A stretch of DNA of 64,000 nt from Hemileia vastatrix (lineage: Eukaryota > Basidiomycota > Pucciniomycetes > Pucciniales > Zaghouaniaceae): the NCBI GenBank assembly GCA_030280995.1, contig JASXTE010000007.1, positions 4,510,001-4,574,000 of the forward strand, read 5' to 3'. The first letter of the stretch is position 1; every line of letters begins with the position of its first letter. A model generated the notes under the pieces. It did not search any database, had not been told where the DNA came from, and was given only the letters and a program-made list of their open reading frames with translations. Shown here piece by piece: positions 42,441 through 55,500 of the stretch. The position numbers and the translations under genes are program-made.

Positions 42441-44404
42441 AAAAGCACACAATATACATGGATTATAAGATATGTATAAGATTATTTAATAAGTATATAT
42501 AATTAAGTAATTGATAAATTCAAATATTAAATTTATACTTTATAATTATAATATAGTATTAAATTAATTAATAAATAATTTATTTTTATCAAATAAATTG
42601 ACAAAACAATCATATCTTATAGAATAAAATGTATTTTTTTTAATTGTATATACAATTTATATTGTAATTAAATTCATATAAATCTTATTTTAATTTATTA
42701 TTATGAGTTAGTTATGTAATTTTATTGCTTAATATAATCCTAACTTATGTACATAATATAAATATACATTCAACCATTTTTAAGTCCAATGGAATTTTAT
42801 AACATTTAATGGACTCCTGGTACATCTTGGCTGACAGTATTATATTATATTGTATTTCATTCATTTCACTTACTATTATTCTATTCTATTCTATTTAATT
42901 AATTTTGTTTTAATTCTTTATATTTTCTTCCCTTTCATCTTAATTTAATGATTTATATCTTATTTTATTTCAAAAGGTGATAATACATATGCAAATAACA
43001 GTTTTTGGATTCTTAAAATTAGCTGGTGAACTCTGATGTACACCCATAGATCAGAAATCACAACCTAATTACATGCATGTAGACTCTGATCTACAGCTGC
43101 ATATCAGAGCACCACATCCAATTTGATGCATGTGACCTCTGATCCACATCTGTAAACCAGACTTTTCCACCCATTCTTATGCATGTGGACTCTGATCTAA
43201 GGCTGTACATAAGAGTACCACATCCATTTTATTCCTATGGGCTCTGAGCTATGGCCATAAATCAGAGTTCACCAGACAATTTTAACTAACTTAATGCTTC
43301 TACATTGCTATACAACAGCATTTATAAAGTCTAATAAAATGAATTAAATGAAATTAAGACTTATTATAGTGTAATTAGATATAAAAAAGACAGATAGATG
43401 AGTATAATAGCTAAAATTAAAAAAATATAAATACAAATGGTGTAAAATGAAATAAATTAAATTAATTAATTTTTCTATATTTTGAAAATGAATTTGATAA
43501 AGTGCAATAAAATAAAATAAAATATTAATATAATAAAATAAAATTATATAAAAAATAACCAAACACAACTCAATATAATAAAATACAATAAAATTTAATT
43601 TGATTAAATTTTAGTTAATTTATTAAATAAAATGAGTGCATTAAAATATAATAAATTATAATAAAAACAATAAATTAAATTTAAAAATTAAATAATATAA
43701 CATAAAATAAATTTATACTGAATTTTTTTTAATATTTTATTTAAAATGAGTTTTAATAGGTATATGCAATTAACTTATTTGTATGAATATTAATTAAGAT
43801 ATTTCATATAAATTTTCAATATGAATTTTGCATATGTATCTTAAATATGAAGTTTAATATGCATATTAAATATAAATTTTTTATGCATAATTTTTTGAAT
43901 GAATATTCCAATTGAAATTCATTATACATATGAATCATCAACTTAAATTTACATACTAAATACCATTTTGAAAGTGAGTATTCAATTTCACTTATCCTGA
44001 TTTAAAATAATATTGAATGACTGAAGAATATCAAAAATTTAATCAAAGAAAATTAAATTTGTATTAGTTTTCTAAAATTCATAGATTGGAAAACTGTGGA
44101 TTTTTTTTAGAAAAATATTAAATATTTAAATATGATTTTTAATATGATTCAAACTATTTTAAATAAGTTTTAAATTTAAATACAAATATCACTTAAAAAA
44201 TTGATAGTTTTAAATAGGTTTTCTTCTCCATCTTGAACTTTAATTTAAAATACTAAGTCAAATTATGTGCTTGAGCTTTACAGTGCTTGGAATGATTACT
44301 GAAACTTTTTTCACTCAAAATTTAAAATGAGTTCATTTCACTTTCATTATGATACCACTAAAGATTTAGCTAGGTTTTTACAATAGTTCAAGTTGGTTTT
44401 CAAG
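42441..44404. other. AT-rich DNA with an old 53-bp repeat
   Basis: Apart from the repeat at 43022-43286 only AT-rich sequence without recognisable coding is seen. Short open frames here are compositional. Confidence 0.7.
43022..43286. repeat. 53-bp tandem repeat, five diverged units, each with an inverted repeat
   Basis: Units start at about 43022, 43075, 43128, 43181 and 43234, exactly 53 bp apart. The best unit contains CTCTGAT-12 nt-ATCAGAG. Other recurrent parts are GCATGTGGACTCTGATC and CACCACATCCA. Confidence 0.85.
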
Positions 44405-44511
44405 CACAGTTCAGTAAGAGTTCCATCAAATTTCAGTCTGAGTTCCATCTGAGTTCTAACTGACTTAATGTTGAGGACTTGCTAGAAAGTTCCCCCAAAT
44501 ATTGTGTGGTG
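44405..44511. mobile_element. Decayed end of a MITE of the CACCACGCAATAT family (inverted)
   Basis: The reverse complement begins CACCACACAATATTTGGGGG and continues with the palindrome region (44474-44491) and AACTCAGATGGAACTCAGAC, matching the first 90 bp of the MITEs at 13461 and 59345. The opposite end was not found. Confidence 0.75.
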
Positions 44512-44874
44512 TATGGTTAGAAGCTGAAGGGGATTGATTTTGTTTAAGTAAAGGTGTGTTGGGAGGATAATTAGATGGTTGAGAACCAGAGGGTATATCC
44601 TTAGTAGTATCCTGTATTAACCAATGGTTGAAATCAGCTCAGGAACCAAATAATCATACATTTCCTCATATAAAGGACACATGAAATTGAGCTTTTTAGA
44701 AACAGTTGAAATTCCATTCTCCAAATCATCATCATCAATTCAAAAGCCAGTGGAAATAGATGCAAAATGAGCTTTTTTATATTTTGATTGACAAATTTTA
44801 AACATCCCCTTCATTTGCTTACAAGTGATGTTAATACTCCCATTTGTTTTCTTTTTTAATTCATTTGCATGTAT

Positions 44875-45626
44875 TGTGACACATAAAACTTGAGGAAAAA
44901 TTCAATATTTTAATCCATATATTAATGCAAAAATCCATACTCAAAGCCCAGAAAGCAAAATCTACCTAGAAACTGCTTTTCTCCTTTGTTGTCTTGATTC
45001 AAACACAATAGCTACTGTGCTATCTATATCTTAAATCTAAATTAGTCAATCATCTGCTTATGATTTTTAAATTTAAGCAAACATGTGGTGTATTAGTGCT
45101 TGGAGTAATAGTATAGTTTTAATGTTGGTTTATTGTGTGATTAAGGGTAATTAAAGGTCTGTGAATGGGAATAGGAGTAAGGTTAAAGGACCTGTGGGTT
45201 ATAGTGGTGGGTCAGTGATAAATTAAGGGTGGATAATATAAGGGTACAATGTGAGGTGGAATTTTCCATATAATTTAGGGGATTTGGTATGGAAATCCTT
45301 AGAATTAAATTATAATATTGTTGTGATAGTATTTAAATTACATAAAAACTATTATTGTTTCCTACCTTTCTAAAAAATCAATTTCTATTTAAACTCCTAA
45401 AACTCCTAAATCCCTTGTAGCTATTAAGTTGCAGCCCTTCAAGAGATTTCTTGAATTTCAGTGCTACTCTACCATATATTATTATTCACCTTGAACTTAC
45501 CTGGAAGCAGATAATTCAACTTAGACGTACCTTCAAATCACTTCCTTTAAGTAGCCCTTAATTACTCTTATGATTCTCACTTAGTCAGGAATACCCACAA
45601 CCTTGTGCATAGGCCCTCCAGTGAAA
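44875..45626 (+). repeat. Decayed LTR related to the chromovirus LTR
   Basis: It aligns over its length with the sense strand of the LTR at 41663-42435: shared pieces include TCTAAATTAGTCAATC, CCTTAGAATTAAATTATAAT, and the end AACCTTGTGCATAGGCC.CCAGTGA. Boundaries, especially the left one, are approximate. GC-rich sites of the intact LTR are mostly TpG or CpA here. Confidence 0.8.
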
Positions 45627-45627
45627 G

Positions 45628-45641
45628 TATAATTTAATTCT
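45628..45641 (+). promoter_or_regulatory. Self-priming site preserved in the decayed chromovirus
   Basis: TATAATTTAATTCT lies one base after the decayed LTR; its reverse complement is intact at 45301-45314 inside that LTR. Both 14-mers are unchanged from the complete element although their surroundings have diverged strongly. Confidence 0.75.
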
Positions 45642-45695
45642 CTGTAGTCCTCATTTTTGACTCATACTACTACATATTTAAGGGGCTAAGTTTAA

Positions 45696-46714
45696 ATGGC
45701 AACCATTCAATGCATTCCTCCTATGGGCACTACTACTAGAGCTTGTCTCAGGGATAGGCCAACAGTTTCTCAACATATTTCTTTCACTCACTCCCTTGAA
45801 ACTCTCAAATTAAGGGAGCCGGAACATTAAGTCAATCTGTAGAGGACATCCCTCATAGTTTTGAAGATTCTAATGAGGAGGAAGAAGGAAAGGCTACAAT
45901 TCATGAGGCAACATTGGTAGCAGCTGAAAATACTTTGTGTTAAACCTCTGAACCTGGTCTAACTCCTTCATTGGAGGATTTCATGAAATTATTAGTGAAA
46001 TCCATTTCAAATCTTCATCATTCAGAGAAATTTAAATTTAAAACTCCCTTGATGAAATCCCCAGATAAATTTGATGGAAAATATCCTGACAGATTGAGAC
46101 CATATTTAAAAACCTGCAAATAATTGTTCCACAATGACCCTCAAACCTTCAATACATACTGTTCCAAGATAATTTATGCTTCATTATTCTTATCTAGGAA
46201 GGCATAATAATGGTTTGAGCCTTATCTGCTCATACTTTCTTCAACAAAACCCCATTTTCTAATTAAAAATTTGGAAGAGTTTGAAGATCAAATATTTATA
46301 TTTTTTAGTTACCCTAATGAAACCAATAACACATAAATTGAATTAGATATCCTTTTCATGAAAAATAATGGTAAAGCTTCTGAATATATTTCAAGCTTCA
46401 GAGCTCTAAAAACTCAAGTATGTTTAAATGATGTGGCCCTAAATTATAAATTCAAAAAGAGACATCCTTTGAGGATTCTTTACTAACTAAATCTTCATGG
46501 TCAGAAAATGAAAAACTTAATGTATTTCATAGAAAGGACCCTTAAAATACATTGCATTCACCAAGGCTGTTGTGGAACACATCTTGCAAATATGCAGCAA
46601 AAGTCACAGGAGCACAGCAATGACTCAACTCTCATAAAGCCCAACAAAGGTGTTGCAAAGAAGGATGGTTACAGAAGCACAAATAAGGGTTCTTCAAAAG
46701 TGCAGAAAAAGTAG
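45696..46714 (+). pseudogene. Decayed chromovirus gag
   Basis: It begins ATG at 45696 and shows diverged pieces of the Gag at 40402-41589 in order: TTTRACLRDRPT, HSLETLKLREPEH, SVEDIPHSFEDSNEEEE-like, KSPDKFDGKYPDRLRPYLKT, and the C-terminal part to KVQKK at 46714. There are many stops and shifts. The zinc knuckle and all of pol are missing because Gypsy-6 begins at 46798. Confidence 0.85.
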
Positions 46715-46797
46715 ACTTTCAACACACACTTTTTTAGGGGCAGTATGGATACACAAGCTGTGGAAATCAAAGATAAAGTGAAGTGTAAAACAGAATA

Positions 46798-47971
46798 TGT
46801 CAGCCTAGATATCCCTAGGACTGAGTATTTCTTATAATTAAAATAAGATGACCTTAAGTAAATTAAGCTTATATCTTAAAAATATGGTTAAAACAATGAT
46901 ATATATGATTATATTACATATATATAATTAATACTCTATTATATAAATAATAGTTGTTTAAATAGCTTATCCATGGCCTAATAACACTTATTAAGGTGTT
47001 AATGGAGTCATAATATACTTATCTTAAGTGATATTAAGTAATTATTGACATACATAAGCTTATATGTTTACATAAATCTCATATTCAGTGAAATATGTAG
47101 TATATTATGTATACTTAGGTATATAAGTGGGTTTTAGCCTCTTAATAGCCTATAAACTTTGTTTTTCTGCTTATTTTGGGTTATATGGACGTATCCAGTT
47201 GACTCAAAACACCTACAGAAGCATAAACATCTATTTCAGGCGCATACACTCAGTTTGGACAACTTAATCTGCTTCCTTGGATGGATATTCACAGATTTAT
47301 GGGTTGGGAAGTCTTTTCTGGGTTAATATGGATACTTGGGGATGTTATTGGGGGCTAAGAAATTTCATTTATCTCCTTTATGTGCTTTGAGTTTCATTAT
47401 ATACTCTTTGGATGAGTTATTAAACCTGTTTCTTTATGGTATCCGCTTTTATCTGGATTTTCTATTTATGGTATGGGTCTGTGTTATCATTAATTGTGAT
47501 AGAGGGTCCTTACTGGAGGTCTTGGTGTTGAATCTGCTTAAAGTGGACGCCATGGGGAGGTGATGGGCCCTCAAAGTTCTGTAATTTCCGGGGATAGAAG
47601 TGACATCATCTGGATTGAAGGTCTGTGCACTCCATTGGATTTTGGTATAAATAAGGGAGGATTTTGATGGTTATTAGACATCACTTACTTACTACAATTA
47701 AAAAAAACATTATAACACAAATATTATCATATAGAAATATATTATAAAGCCTTTATAAATTGATATTATCTTTATATAAGCTATAACTATATTATATTAA
47801 TCTATTTTCTACCACTAGCACACATTTAAATCCAAGTATTGTGAGTTTTATTTGAGTAAAACTATTTTATTAGTCTTCCCCTGAGGTTTAATCACTAAAT
47901 AATTTATTAAAAAGTAGTAGGACTATTAATAAATACTATTAAATCATACTTAAATACTAGATACATTGACA
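46798..47971 (+). repeat. Gypsy-6 5' LTR (1174 bp)
   Basis: Starts TGTCAGCC inside the old gag and ends ATTGACA two bases before a PBS that matches that of Gypsy-2. The length is close to the Gypsy-2 LTR (1154). A diverged copy of its first part is at 10005-10524. A TATA box (GGTATAAATAAGG) lies at about 47644-47656. Confidence 0.8.
47644..47656 (+). promoter_or_regulatory. TATA box of the Gypsy-6 LTR
   Basis: GGTATAAATAAGG, about 325 bp before the LTR end, in the only moderately GC-containing part of the LTR. Confidence 0.45.
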
Positions 47972-47973
47972 AT

Positions 47974-47986
47974 TGGGGGACTTTCC
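47974..47986 (+). promoter_or_regulatory. Gypsy-6 primer binding site
   Basis: TGGGGGACTTTCC, one base different from the Gypsy-2 PBS TGGGGGTCTTTCC and at the same two-base distance from the LTR. Confidence 0.75.
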
Positions 47987-48479
47987 TTAGTTTTTTACTT
48001 ATTTTTTAGTATAAGCCTTGGGACGTGATTTTTACTTTAGTATAGCTCAAAACAAACCAAATATTTGGGTCTGCTGCATATTAGTGGGTCATCATAACTC
48101 AGTGATTTCTGAAAAGAACCCTTATAATAATTGTACTAATTTTTTATAAAAAAAAATAGGTATTTACAGTAGTAACTGTACCCAATATAAACCCAATTTC
48201 ACTTGTTATTTGGTCACCAATATAACACCCAATTAAATTGGTATTTGATTTAAGCTTGTTAAGCTATTTATTCACCCTTATAAAGGTGTAGTTAAACTTA
48301 TTTTTTATTTTTAACAGATTTTTTCAAATTTTATTACATTTTATTTAAATGAATAAAGATTTAAATTCACGGTAAGCTCCGGTGCTTTTTATTAGTAATA
48401 ACATTGCTAATACTTTTAATATACTAATTCCAATTGATTTTCCTTTCTGTAGACGTGATATATTGTTATTTTTATCAAT

Positions 48480-48995
48480 ATGAGTGCTCCCCAAGACAAT
48501 GTAAGTGAAAAGCCTGCTTATAAACCAGCTCTAAAGCTAACAAAAACATTGCTCCAGGACATAACCATGGAGGGTCAGTCATACCCCCAGGCAGAGAAAA
48601 TAAGCATTGAGGAAAAAGACGCCCTCTTAAAAAAGATTACCATAAAAAAGACGTCTCCTCCTCTTCAGGATCAACTATCCCATCTGTCAAAACAGGTATT
48701 GAAGTTGGAGGAATCAAAGTCCCTCAACAATTGCAAGGTAGGATTTCAGCAGATGAACCAATCATTGGCAGAGCTAAAGGGAGGCCAGCCAAGTCACCAA
48801 CCCCCTACCCCAGGAGGGTCACATCACTCCCAAGAGAAAATACTGGTAGACAAATGGAAGTGGGATTGGCTCCATCAACAATGGTCCAGTCACAACTGCA
48901 ACAATGATCCTCCTCCTCATCAGACTTCTTCAGTTCACCCCTACAAGGGAAAAAAAAGGCGCGAAAAATCAGGGCTCACACAAATTCTGTGGTAA
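48480..48995 (+). CDS. Gypsy-6 N-terminal ORF, probably front of Gag
   Basis: A 171-codon frame starting MSAPQDNVSEKPAYKPALKL, rich in K, Q, S and P, without a recognised domain. It overlaps the following gag frame by a few bases in another phase, the same arrangement as the first ORF of Gypsy-2. Confidence 0.5.
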   Translation: MSAPQDNVSEKPAYKPALKLTKTLLQDITMEGQSYPQAEKISIEEKDALLKKITIKKTSPPLQDQLSHLSKQVLKLEESKSLNNCKVGFQQMNQSLAELKGGQPSHQPPTPGGSHHSQEKILVDKWKWDWLHQQWSSHNCNNDPPPHQTSSVHPYKGKKRREKSGLTQILW

Positions 48996-50614
48996 GTAGA
49001 TTACCCTCTCAGATTGAACACAATACTGATAACTACAATGTAGGTAATATTATTGTTGTCAAATCTGTGCAGAAAATAGAGGAGGACTTAAGAAAATTAG
49101 GTTTTAATGTAGATACACCTGACTTGTCTTTTGTAAATAACAACAGTAGTATTTATAATACAGTTAATCCTCAGTTGCCACCACTTACTAGTGAGATTAG
49201 AAGTTCACAAGAGAGTGATAGAATTGAGAAGGAAGACTTGGAGTATTTTAACAATAATCCAACTTTCCATAGAATTGTTTCAGCATTGTGGAATTGAATG
49301 ACTGATTGTGAGGAACAGACAGTTAAGCTCACAAGTGATACAATTTCATCCTTAACATTAAATATTTCTCAACTGGAAACGCGTAATAAAGAATTAGATA
49401 ATGAAAATTTGTCTTTAACTCTTAAATATTATTCATTGAGTAATGAATATAATGAGCTTTCAAACAAATTCTGTGAGTTGGAAAAATTGTATGAAACACA
49501 TTTATTGAAAACTGAATCAAGAACTAGGTTATCTTTTGCCCAGACAAATAAAAGTGTCTCTGAGTTACTACAAAGATTGACTAAAGTTGTGATTGAAACT
49601 GCCAATCTACTAATGAACCAGGATAAGCATCAGTATATACAGTATAATAATAATCCTTTCATTGGCAAAAGTGAATCTCATTCCTTCCCTATACCACCAC
49701 AACTAAGACCATCTGGTGGTAGTGTCAAATCTGAAAATGTAAGTCACAAATCTGTACAGGAAAAAATACAAGACCATTTATCAAGAGTAAATGAGTTGTT
49801 GAATTTACCTAAGATTAGTGAAATAAAATCCAATCAGAAGAGCTGGACTAAGATAGATCAGTACCCAACTTATGATAGGGAAGCCAGCTCTTATTGGCAA
49901 CATTTTATCCAAAGAATTGACAACTTGAAATTCTCATATAAGTTACCAGATGAAGAAATAACATCAAAATTGATCTCCTTATTTAAGGATGTTGCTTTAT
50001 TATGGTTTGAAGCTGTTTTGAATGAGGGTAAAGATTACTCTTGGGCTGCATGGAAACAACTAATTGAAAAACAATTTGGAGGCTCTAAATTTAGGCTCAC
50101 TCAGCAGAGACTTTATGAGAGAACTAGGTATAATCCGTTGAATGGTGTCAAACCTATGGTATTTTTAATGAATTTAAATAAAATATTAAAAGCCATTGAG
50201 CCTAACATGGACTTTAAATTATGGAAAGATAAGATAATATATAAATTACTTGTATCTGTCAGAGACATTGTTGTAGCTAGAACAATTAATGTTACTGAAT
50301 ATTCTGACTTTATTAATATTTGCAATGAAATATTACTAAACCATAAGTATGAAGCAATTTATTCCACTTATAAAAAAATTTTTGAACCTGTGAAAAATCA
50401 GAATTCAAAAACACTTCAGGAGAAGCAGAAAAAACCTACTGCACCTGTAGTACCAAAAAAGTATGAGACAAATACTTGTTATAAGTGAAACAAACCTTGG
50501 TTTAAAGGTCACAAATGTGAGAAGAATATAAATATTGTTGAAAATCAACAAGAATCTGAAATTGAAACAGAGAAAAGTAAAGATTCAAGTGATTATGACA
50601 GCAATATCTCATAT
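48989..50614 (+). pseudogene. Gypsy-6 Gag
   Basis: One phase stays open from 48989 apart from TGA at 49295-49297 and TGA at 50486-50488. It contains a coiled-coil part (SLTLNISQLETRNKELDNEN), the Gag core (ITSKLISLFKDVALLWFEAV, WAAWKQLIEKQFGG), and a zinc-knuckle-like region CYK*NKPWFKGHKC in which the second Cys codon is the TGA. The core resembles Gypsy-2 Gag (SKL.S.FK..A..W and W..W...I.EKF). After KDSSDYDSNIS the frame meets a MITE-like terminus at 50615; no protease or pol follows. Confidence 0.85.
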
Positions 50615-50652
50615 CACCACAGAAAAAATGGGGGGGTATTGCTAGCAATACC
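50615..50652 (+). mobile_element. Left terminus of an element related to the MITE family
   Basis: CACCACAGAAAAAATGGGG followed by the perfect palindrome GGTATTGCTAGCAATACC (50635-50652). The layout (CACCAC end, G run, palindrome with TTGCTAGCAA core) equals that of the MITEs at 13461 and 59345, but the sequence differs. The interrupted Gypsy-6 gag ends here. The matching right end was not found in the window. Confidence 0.65.
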
Positions 50653-52558
50653 CCTTGCTTGAACTCCGTTGAGCCACAAATCTATGCTTGAATTATGCAC
50701 ACATCATCACCATGTAGGAAATTGTTTGGCCTTACATTTAGTCAGAGATTTGTCACAAATTGAGCTCAAGATGAGCCTACATTGATCACCGTTTGATCTT
50801 GTAAAATCCTAATTTGATCATCAGTTGAACTCCCTTTGATCTCACTTTGATCTAACATAAGCTTTTGCATATCCAATATGTCAACTATTCACTTTCAAAA
50901 AGATTCGTAATGAATTTCACATGGAATATTAGAAGCGAAACCAGTAATTTTTAGTAAATGGCTCATCAAAATGATTAATCTACAACAAAATACCATCAAA
51001 ATTCAATCTGATTACTGAAAACATTTGGTAAAATGACTAATAGATATTTAAATTGGAAAATAATATTCCATTTCTCAATTTCAAATTCAAAATATAAATC
51101 CTCATTTGAAATGTGAATTTTGTAGATTCCTTGCCTTCCTATATTATGAGTAATATTTGAGGTATTTTACACCTTTGTAAATATGGTGTTGTGCTGCTAG
51201 AAATTATCTCTTTTTCAATTCAACTTTATTGAAGCTTGATTCCAGAATGATACATATTTTATAACTATTTTGAGAAAAAAGTCACTAGTAATGAATTTAG
51301 CCTTTTATCTGTCCTTTATTAAACCTCACTTAATCCTACTTAAATCCAAATTGACCCACAAAAACCTTATTTGGGATATTTTTAGCCCAGGATGATTCAA
51401 GATTGGAGAAAAATATTATTTTAAATATCCAATATGTCTATTGATTAAATTTCTTCAAGCTTACTTTAAATTCACATTAACATTAACTTTCACAGGAAAT
51501 ATTAAACACAAATCTTGAAAATATAGTATTTAAAATCATAATAAATATAATATAATATGCTTACAACAAAATTTTCTTTCTGGATTAATTGAAACAAAAA
51601 ATTGTTCATTTGTGAAAATAGAAAAAATACTATCCATCCTGAATTTAGAATTCATTTTTAAAAATTTAATGCCCCCTCACTTTCAAGTTTATCATGTATT
51701 TCAAAAATTATATTTTTAATAATTTTGTGAATAATACACCTGAGATATAAACTTGGGGATATCAAAAACTAAAACATCAGCAAATTGAAATGTTTTTTAT
51801 TGTTATGAATGGAAATAATGATTGAAAAACACCATTAGAGCAAGTTTGATTTTGAATAATAGGCATACTTTCTCGTATAAATTTCAATAAAAATAATTTT
51901 TATTCTTACATAAGTTGCGGTGGATACATTTGAGCTCAAAAAGAATTAAAATTGACAAAATAAGACTTCTATAATTCATATTCAAAAATGAAATCACCCT
52001 TCATTATCTACCTGTAAACTATTTTAAATTGAATGATTTCAAAGTCAGTATATACTGATGTTATTTTTTCTTCTAAAAAATTTATTATATAGATTAATAG
52101 TCATAAACAGTTGACATAGATGTTAAATTTATATAAGCAATCTTTAATTCATAAAATGATAAAACTATCTTTTATGTAAAAAGTGATGAAGGAAAAAAAT
52201 ATTATTAAATTTTTGATGCACTATCAATAAAATTGAAGATAGAGCATATCAAAAGTTTAAACTTAATTTCAATTTTGATATCATCATTTTATTTTATTTT
52301 ACTTGAGTAGAAAACAGATTTTAAATCTCAATATAATTTTAAATCCCATTAGTTTGTAGATTTCAACATTTGAAACTATGAAATAAATATTTATGAAAGA
52401 ATTTTACAATATTTGCCCTTCTAAAAACTCATAAATCCAACTTCAAATCTTCTAAACTTCACAAGTAACCACAATGCATTCTGAAAATACTCTATATTTA
52501 AATAATTAAAGGTAAATAAAATTATGTTTTTATTCTTTATTTCAATTTTTGATAAATA

Positions 52559-52589
<31 letters not shown>

Positions 52590-55500
52590 ATTTCTTAAAA
52601 AGTCTAAGAGGGAACTTAATAGTGGTTTTGGCATTAGATATATAGATTCAACTTTCAAAAAATTTGTTTGGAATAAATTACAAAGACAAAAAGGATATAT
52701 TTTGATGAAAGAATACTGATTTAGGTTCTCTTAAAATATTATTAACCATTTTTATGGAATATTAATCCATGGTTATCATTCTTTATGATATTATCATACA
52801 ATTTTTTCCTTTTTTAATATAATGATTTTCTATTGTGTGGTATTTAGGCTAAGATAAGTTTAAAAGATTTATTGAAGATATATATACCAGAAACAGTATA
52901 ATCTGTAGATTTATAACTATAACTTACTTTTCTGATGTTTTACATCATTGATAAGTAGCTCATGCATTACACAAGTAAATAATTATAGTCTCTGGAAATA
53001 ATTCCTTGTGAATTTCAAATTTTTTGTTATTCTTAAAATCATTACTCAAATAAACTAAAAATTTCTTCAAATATTGGTTGAAAGAAGGAGTTACAAAATC
53101 TTATTTTGTAGTTATAAAAGTTTGAGTTATTTTTCATATTATCAAGTATAATGAACATTTGTAAATTTTAACTTGAAAACTAGTGATCATAGCAAAGTAA
53201 TACTGGAAGAATCAGATAAAAAGGGTGGAATAAAGTCATAGCACAACAGGAAATGATACAAAATTGTTGATTTTTATCTCACAAAATTCAACATATTTTT
53301 AACATATTTTACCACCTTTAGATAATTTTTAGTGGATTTTAACATTATTATAACAAGCAAACTTAACAATGTTTTGATTTTTTTAACAAAAATAAATATT
53401 GTTAGATCATTTTTTTAAAAAATATGACTTATTTTTATGCTTTATCTACAATAGTTAGTAGTTTTTTTTGCAGAAATTATTTGTTTTGATATTCTATTTT
53501 TGAATTTTTTAAGAGACTTCATTGCATTAAAGTTTTGTAATAATTTTTCATGAAAGCATCATATTTTAAATCTAGAGATTTGGTTTTGAAATAATATATA
53601 ATTTCATGTTAATTGACTCATTATTTTTGGATTGATAAATTATGTTAAAATTGGGATTGCTTATTTCTAGTGAGTGTACATCATAGTTTGTTTTCAAATC
53701 AAAGATTAATAAATGGTGAAATTTGGTAAAATTCTAAATATCTTTTAAACCTTTTTGGTTTAAATAATGTTTAATGTTATGTAATCATTCTATAAGTAGA
53801 ACACAGTTAAAATCTGATAATGGTACATTGCTTTCAATTTCTAATACTAAAATTCTATTCTACTTGAAACAATGTAAACTAAAGCTTGGTATCTCATAAG
53901 AAACTCACAATTTTCAAAAATCATATTTCCAACTTTTTAAACATGATACACATTAAAATATATTTTTAGAATAATTTCCTAATTAGTTTCAAATACTAGA
54001 AAATAATGACCTCAATTTATTTTAATACTTAAACTATTCTGATGAGTGAATTTCACAATCCTCTAAGTAACATATGGTTACCATTTATACACATATGCAT
54101 GATTTCTCCTTTTGTTTAATTTTAGCTGAATCTAAAAAGTAAAATCACATTTTGAATATCATCTATAGATAAACTTCTTATATTAGAAGCTAATATTTCA
54201 TATGAGAAATTTGTTATTGAGTTTGGGAAACATTAATAAGTGTTGGGTATTATAATTGAGCCATTTATTCAAGTAAATAAAAAAGGATGACCTTCTAATT
54301 ATTTCATATATATATATATATATTTATATATATAATAAAAATTAATTATATAGTAGCATTTAACCATGTTTTTATACTAATGTCATAAAAAAAGGGATTG
54401 AACTAAAACTTTCAGTAAAGAAAATAAAAATAAGATAAGTTAATATTCTTGTTTATATTCTCATATTTTTGAAATGGCTTACTTAAGGGAGAAAATTATT
54501 TGGTTTTAGAGTACAAGAATTTCTAGATAAAAATCTTCACAATATAGTTTGACCCTCTCAAAAAGAAAATTCCTCAAATTTTACTATCACATTTTATATA
54601 TTTGTTAAGTAATAGAAAATGGAGTTTTGTCTTTGACAATGAAGCTTTAGAAAATGAAATAAATGATTTAAATTTATAATATAATTTTTGAAACAATAAA
54701 TCATGTATTCAAAAAAAAATTATATATCTTACAATCAAGATAACAGTATTAATTAAGCAACTCTAACAACTTTGGAAAGAAAACAAGAAAAAAATAATTA
54801 GTAAAATGCATAAGTTATTTTTAGAATTTAAGGAAACTTAATAGCTCTACCTGTAAACTAGCCTTAAAGCAGGTTTGGATTTAACATGTGGAAATTCATA
54901 CATAGTACCCTTCCATCATTGGAGCAGAATAAAATTTATGTAGTTTTATTTTTTTAATTTATAATAGTATTTTTATTTTTGGCTTTTTCATTATTATAAC
55001 AATATATTTTTTAACTTTTTTGTTTTTCATAACATTAGTTCAAAGCTGCACATCACTACTTCAAGATGAAACTCCATATAATGTAATAAATGAATGATAT
55101 ATTATAATGAATTTTACTAGAGACTTTTCAAAAATGGTGATTAAGAATACTTATTATAATTTTTTAAATTTTTATTATTATTCTATCTCTTGAAAGGAGA
55201 TGGCCATATCTCAATTTAATTAGTTTTTCCTCAGAAAAATTTATTCTTGATCTAAATAAAATTGCATCACTATTAACTAGATGTTATTATACAATTTTAA
55301 CAATTTTTTTATCTGAACATAGTTGAAAGTATGTATAAATTAAAGTGTTTCCACATTGTCTTACTATTATCCCACCATTATTTTCACATTTAGATCTCAT
55401 TATAACTGTAAAATAAGTTTTTCAATAATTTTAATAATACCTTAATATTTAATAATTTAGTTACATAGTAGATTTTTTATCCTTTTTTTATATGAGGCTT

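Noticed and set aside
43075..43286. CRISPR-like array from evenly spaced repeats
   Set aside because: The units are contiguous diverged 53-bp repeats without spacers, and the context is eukaryotic.
44511..50615. One large element between the MITE-like ends at 44511 and 50615
   Set aside because: The ends point away from each other (44511 is a right end, 50615 a left end) and are from different subfamilies.
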